A stretch of DNA of 64,000 nt from Cytophagales bacterium (GTDB lineage Bacteria; Bacteroidota; Bacteroidia; Cytophagales; Cyclobacteriaceae), in the NCBI GenBank assembly GCA_017303805.1, contig JAFLBQ010000001.1, positions 248,001 to 312,000 on the forward strand. Direction: 5' to 3'. Shown in pieces: positions 60,109 to 64,000 of this stretch. The position numbers and the translations under genes were made by a program. The notes beneath the pieces were generated by a model. That model saw only the letters and a list, made by a program, of their open reading frames with translations. It ran no database searches and had not been told where the DNA came from. The stretch's first letter is position 1. Each line of letters begins with the position of its first letter.

Positions 60109-63100
60109 TTAGGTGGTGGTTTCGGTTTTGGAAGTAATATTATGAATAAGGCCTTGTGCCAACTCGTGGTGGTTGGCCAATACAAAGTAAAAATCTACCA
60201 AACTTATTTTGAAGAGTACGCTGCGCTCCGTGGCGCTTACTTCGGTTATCACGGGTGTGGGCCCTTCCTGAAACAAGTCGCCATACACTGCGCCTGGGGT
60301 AAGATCCATTACAACCTGCTCGTTATTTTTAAGAACAGATTTTCCATGCGCCATAATTAATATGGGCATCTCTTCAGTTTGCGGAATGTTCATTTTTTCT
60401 CCGGCCTTCAGGGTAACGGGTTGAATCTTATCGGCCAGGTCGCTCAGCACTTTTCCTTCGATGTGATAGAATGCCGGAATAGATTTGATGAGCATGATCA
60501 TTTCGATGTAGAGAAAGAAACCGTCATCCAACCCATCCAGCAACTGGTTGTTTTCAATAGAGGAGTCGAGAAATTTTTTGTCTTTGTACGGCAGCCGTTC
60601 GGAGATGGCCTGGTACGCAGCTTTATCTTTGTTATAGATTACCCAGGCGGTAGTTTCCTGCAGCAGCTTGTCGTTGTTAAACATCTGACTAATGAGACCG
60701 CGGCTTACGCGAAAATTAGGAATGTAGGCGCAGGCATGCACGGCACAAACTTTTGTCCACCGGTTATTGTAGTTAAAATCGCGGTTCAAAATGTAATTGA
60801 TAACCTGAATAGGATTATAGCTTTCGCGCGGAAAATAAATTTGCAGCTTCTCTAATTTTTGCGGAGTGGGTGAGTCGTCCAGCAGCGGGATAAGTTTTGG
60901 TTTCAGGTCCTGATCTACGAACAGATCGATCAATTCCAATGCATATTGAATGCTATCGGGGCTTCCAATCTCTACATTTTCTTTTACTAATTGTACTGAT
61001 TCCGGATCGTACAACAGCGAGAGTAATAAGCTCAGATGTTCGTAATTGTCGCGAATCTCTTCTCGTAATGCCTCTCGCAGGTAGTGATAGAGGGGTTCGT
61101 CTGGCAACTCGTGCAATGCAGCCAGGTTCCACAAAGTCTTGCTCATTTCAGTATCGAGCAAATCTTTTACGGCCAGTGCTTCGCGGCCGCTTGCCTGGTA
61201 GTTGATGTAACGCAGCGAGTAGAGTATCTGCTTTACAATGCGCTTATCGGGGTAATCAATTTTTTTCCAGAGCAACTGCAAACTTTCCTTGCCGGGAATA
61301 TGGCCAATAATCTGAATGATCTTAAGCATTACCAGGTCTTGCTGCCCCGATTTATGGAAGGCTGTTTCCAAAACCGGCAAAGCAGCAGCTCCGGCTTCTT
61401 TTAATGCCGAGGAGGCCTGGTGCGCATAGCGGGGCGATGCCAGTAGTTCTATTAAAACGTTCCAGGTTTCGGGGCGCTTTACTTTGCGGGCGGTAAGCAG
61501 TGCTTCGGTACGGACCTTGGGGTCGGCATCGCGCAGCAACTCCAACAAAATAAAAATGGTTTTCTGGTTGGTGAGTTTGCGCATTAATTTGGCTGCCAGC
61601 AATCTGTCAGTTTGCTTTACCGACTTGCTCAGCTTCATCAGCTTTTCAACCGGTATATTCAGCAGGTCGCTGTCTTCGGCCATGCCGGCTGCCTGCAAGG
61701 CGAGGCCTTTAATTTCGGTTTCGCGGGCAAGAATGCCCAACTCTTCTATTTTTTGCTGCGCAAAGCGAGCTACTTTTTTAGATGGACTTTCGGCCAGTTG
61801 CAGCAGCGAGGTTTCGAACAATGCCGGCTCTAGTTTTTCCATCAGTTTTAAACCGTAAATAATTTTTTCCTCGGCTGTGCTGCGCACTTCTTTTTCCAGC
61901 ACACTGTCTAAAGTATATTCTTTTACCAGGTTCTTCGTTACAGCCGATTTATTTTTTACTAACGAATTTTGAAGTGTTTCTCTATAGCCATGGTACATGC
62001 GGTTGGTAACAAGGTACCAGATAAGCAAGATGGGGATGGTAAAAATTGTGATGGAGAATACATTAAAAATATCGAAGGAGTTAATTAAAACAATAATGCC
62101 CCCGGCCAACGCGCTTGCCAACGCGGTTACCGTGCCTTCAATTTTGGTTTGTGTATCAATGCTAATGGAGCGGTCAATGGGTACGTAAAAGAATTTAAAG
62201 GTAGGCTCGTCCAATGCTTCGCGCAGCGAGTTAATAAAGAGCTTACTCATGGCAATGGCAATGAAAAAGAATGTAATGGTACTTTTTTCGCCTGTAGTAA
62301 AATCGTAGCCAAAATAAGTTCCAAGCCCAATGGCTGCACCGGTAAAAATTAAAAGCACAATGGGGTTTATAAGCAGCGAAATGCGCAGGCCATAATCCTG
62401 GTTCAACCGGTCGGTAACAAACGTGGTAAACAAGAAACTGAAAATAACCACGGTGCCCTCAAACAAACTAAGAAACGTAGCCACCTGCTGGTCGTCCATC
62501 TTTCCATCGTTTGTGTACTGATTGGTGGTTGCGTTAAAAAATGCATAGTCCACAAACCGCAGGGCTATTAATGAAATAACAATGAATAGCGATAGCGTAA
62601 CAATGTAGCGGTTTCCTAAGAATTGAGTGATGGTCAGTTTTTTGATTTCTGATTCACTCTTGATGGCCGTTCTTCCTGCTGAGAGATATTTTCTTGAAAG
62701 AATAACAAACAAGACGAGATATCCGATAATACTTACCAGGCCTATGGAGTAAAGCGACTCGGGCGTAATACCATAGGAAAGCATAATGGGGATTGCAAAA
62801 AAAGCCAACACGGCTGCTATATCGGTTCCAACGTCAACACTGCCCACCAGGCGTTTGGAAACGCGCACGTTGAACATGCGGTTAAACGAGCCCCAAAAAA
62901 CCAGTTGAATAATAAAGGTAAAGGGCAGAATGAGGGTAAACCCGAAGTAGAATAACTGTGTTGTATCTTCCACGTAGTCTTCGCCAAACTCGATAAAAGC
63001 GGTAAAGGCAATTACCAAAAGCAGGTTAAAAACAGCAAGGGCCGTGAATGGTATCCGGCCCTGAAGAAAGTTGTAGAGTAAAGTAATTATAATGCCTATT

Positions 63101-63288
63101 CCTCCCGAAAGCGCCAGCGCTTCGGGCAGTTGTATTCGTTCGTCAAAGTGGGAAAGAAAAAGGGTTTGCGATGCTACCGCCACCGTAGCTAAAAACAAGC
63201 CCATCAGAAAGCTCATTATCAGCAATAGCGAAACCTGGCCGGTTTCTTCAGGCTCTACATCCAACAGTTTCCACAGGCGGTTAAGCAT
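60109..63288 (-). CDS. NTT-type nucleotide transporter fused to HEAT repeats and a cNMP-binding-like domain
   Basis: This 1059-residue protein starts with twelve hydrophobic segments (residues about 15-435) like the Npt1/Npt2 (ADP/ATP translocase-type) transporters, including FGFTLILPFTFIIQLVFWGSFNRMFNVRVSKR and TITFFFIAIAMSKLFINSLREALDEP. HEAT-like helical repeats follow (about 480-900, e.g. LIELLASPRYAHQASSALKEAG). A C-terminal domain (about 950-1055) of the CNB fold has ILIMAHGKSVLKNN and AVYGDLFQEG, but the phosphate-binding Arg of the usual GE..R[TA]A motif is not evident. It is the first gene of the six-gene set. The 197 bases upstream, up to queA, contain no clear promoter element on this strand. 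Confidence 0.75.
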   Translation of the reverse strand: MLNRLWKLLDVEPEETGQVSLLLIMSFLMGLFLATVAVASQTLFLSHFDERIQLPEALALSGGIGIIITLLYNFLQGRIPFTALAVFNLLLVIAFTAFIEFGEDYVEDTTQLFYFGFTLILPFTFIIQLVFWGSFNRMFNVRVSKRLVGSVDVGTDIAAVLAFFAIPIMLSYGITPESLYSIGLVSIIGYLVLFVILSRKYLSAGRTAIKSESEIKKLTITQFLGNRYIVTLSLFIVISLIALRFVDYAFFNATTNQYTNDGKMDDQQVATFLSLFEGTVVIFSFLFTTFVTDRLNQDYGLRISLLINPIVLLIFTGAAIGLGTYFGYDFTTGEKSTITFFFIAIAMSKLFINSLREALDEPTFKFFYVPIDRSISIDTQTKIEGTVTALASALAGGIIVLINSFDIFNVFSITIFTIPILLIWYLVTNRMYHGYRETLQNSLVKNKSAVTKNLVKEYTLDSVLEKEVRSTAEEKIIYGLKLMEKLEPALFETSLLQLAESPSKKVARFAQQKIEELGILARETEIKGLALQAAGMAEDSDLLNIPVEKLMKLSKSVKQTDRLLAAKLMRKLTNQKTIFILLELLRDADPKVRTEALLTARKVKRPETWNVLIELLASPRYAHQASSALKEAGAAALPVLETAFHKSGQQDLVMLKIIQIIGHIPGKESLQLLWKKIDYPDKRIVKQILYSLRYINYQASGREALAVKDLLDTEMSKTLWNLAALHELPDEPLYHYLREALREEIRDNYEHLSLLLSLLYDPESVQLVKENVEIGSPDSIQYALELIDLFVDQDLKPKLIPLLDDSPTPQKLEKLQIYFPRESYNPIQVINYILNRDFNYNNRWTKVCAVHACAYIPNFRVSRGLISQMFNNDKLLQETTAWVIYNKDKAAYQAISERLPYKDKKFLDSSIENNQLLDGLDDGFFLYIEMIMLIKSIPAFYHIEGKVLSDLADKIQPVTLKAGEKMNIPQTEEMPILIMAHGKSVLKNNEQVVMDLTPGAVYGDLFQEGPTPVITEVSATERSVLFKISLVDFYFVLANHHELAQGLIHNITSKTETTT

Positions 63289-63485
63289 AGGGCAGCAATA
63301 AATCTCTAAATTTTAAACAATTCAGCGAAAAAACCTATTCAATTAACAGTTGATTTAACTTGTGTTACTTATTGATTAATAGTTGGTTGATGTAAGACTA
63401 ACGTAAGGATTAAATCCGCTGAACGAAAAAATCCGATCACGCCATAAATCAGGTTGCAATTAATAAAGTAAGTGCTTGCGCTAAA

Positions 63486-64000
63486 TTATTTTCGAAAGAG
63501 CAGCGAGCTATCGCCATAACTTAGAAACCGGTAGTTGTTGCTGAGGGCCTCTTCGTATATTTTTTGCCAATGAGTGCCAACGAAGGAAGCCACCAACAAG
63601 ATGAGCGTGGAGGCTGGCTGGTGAAAGTTGGTGATGAGTGCGTCAACCACCCGGAACCTGTAGCCCGGTACAATATAAATGGCGGTTTCACCTGCTACTG
63701 TGTCTGTTTGGGTCCGTTCCATGCAGGCCAGCACCTGTTGCAGGGCTTCGTGCCGGGTAATTTCTTGCGGCAACGTGTAGGCATCGTGCTGCGAGATGTG
63801 GAACTCGGCCTGCGGGTTTGTTTTAAGTTTTACTCCAAACCAGTACACACTTTCCAAGGTACGCACCGAGGTAGTGCCAACTGCCACCGAAAGGGTGTTG
63901 GTGAGCATGGCTTCCACATTGGCGCGCGAAACCACCAACTGTTCCTGATGCATGGTGTGCTCCAGGGCGTTTTGGGTTTTTATCGGCAGAAAAGTTCCGG
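63486..64000 (-). CDS. queA: S-adenosylmethionine:tRNA ribosyltransferase-isomerase (5' partial)
   Basis: This is the C-terminal half of QueA, with the N-terminus beyond the right edge. The frame is open through base 64000: upstream codons read GTFLPIKTQNALEHTMHQEQ, the conserved substrate region. The end NFHQPASTLILLVASFVG...NNYRFLSYGDSSLL is the QueA signature. The enzyme makes epoxyqueuosine at position 34 of tRNAs. Divergence from the NTT gene is only apparent, since both are on the minus strand; queA lies upstream and is separated by 197 bases. Confidence 0.95.
   Translation of the reverse strand, partial: GTFLPIKTQNALEHTMHQEQLVVSRANVEAMLTNTLSVAVGTTSVRTLESVYWFGVKLKTNPQAEFHISQHDAYTLPQEITRHEALQQVLACMERTQTDTVAGETAIYIVPGYRFRVVDALITNFHQPASTLILLVASFVGTHWQKIYEEALSNNYRFLSYGDSSLLFRK

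Noticed and set aside
63486-64000. Apparent short queA as a pseudogene
   Set aside because: The frame is open through the right edge with conserved QueA sequence, so it is only cut by the window end.
1-64000. CRISPR arrays, insertion sequences, prophage genes, integrases, attachment sites
   Set aside because: No regularly spaced repeats, transposase motifs, phage genes or integrase were recognised; the tRNA-Cys has no integrase or 3' duplication beside it.

Overview
The window is chromosomal DNA from an aerobic, facultatively N2O-respiring member of the Bacteroidota, most likely order Cytophagales. The evidence is an alternative complex III (actABCDEF) joined to an aa3-type oxidase operon, a large plant/Bacteroidota-type IspG, a type IX secretion (T9SS) sorting domain on a giant surface protein, promoters of the TAnnTTTG type, and the near absence of Shine-Dalgarno sequences. 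No phage, insertion sequence, CRISPR array or rRNA operon was seen.

Layout. 0-4.5 kb: small envelope genes (NTF2-like partial gene, periplasmic histidine phosphatase, lipoprotein, OmpA-like protein), then an ABC ATPase with a TolC-type channel. 4.5-8.1 kb: rpsA (ribosomal protein S1), tRNA-Cys(GCA) and a lipoprotein aldose epimerase. 8.1-17 kb: a clade II (Sec-type) nitrous oxide reductase cluster. It opens with a Crp/Fnr regulator preceded by a 20-bp perfect palindrome, followed by cytochrome c, fasciclin lipoprotein, nosZ, a NosB-like membrane protein, nosL, nosD, nosF, nosY, a CopD-like protein, a cupin and a group III truncated haemoglobin. 17.7-32.8 kb: actA-F, coxB, coxA, ctaA (haem A synthase), ctaB (haem O synthase), two subunit III genes and subunit IV, ended by a strong terminator. 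This is a complete quinol:cytochrome c:O2 branch in one transcription direction. 32.9-34.5 kb: oxidase-assembly genes (a Sco-like protein without its copper motif, DUF420/CtaM-like, an 82-aa CXXC protein, DUF983). 34.5-38.1 kb: a 1203-aa sensor histidine kinase. 38.1-43.9 kb: mlaE/mlaF, a short-chain dehydrogenase, ispG and small conserved genes. 43.9-46.9 kb: a minus-strand operon terC - yfiT-like - YheT-like hydrolase - SRAP protein, in which the SRAP protein has lost three of four catalytic residues.

47-63.3 kb is the most unusual part. It is a tightly packed minus-strand set of six genes: nucleotide-transporter/HEAT/cNMP-binding fusion, TIR-like protein, membrane-anchored nSTAND-WD40 NTPase, TPR/outer-membrane barrel, lipoprotein, and a 1987-aa T9SS cargo. 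Gaps are 18 nt or less, with one 4-nt overlap. The products would span cytoplasm, inner membrane, periplasm, outer membrane and cell surface, so I propose them as a candidate undescribed trans-envelope signalling or surface-display system. The window ends inside queA.

Limits: all assignments come from reading motifs, gene order and lengths. No database search, structure prediction or alignment was run, and domain boundaries are approximate.
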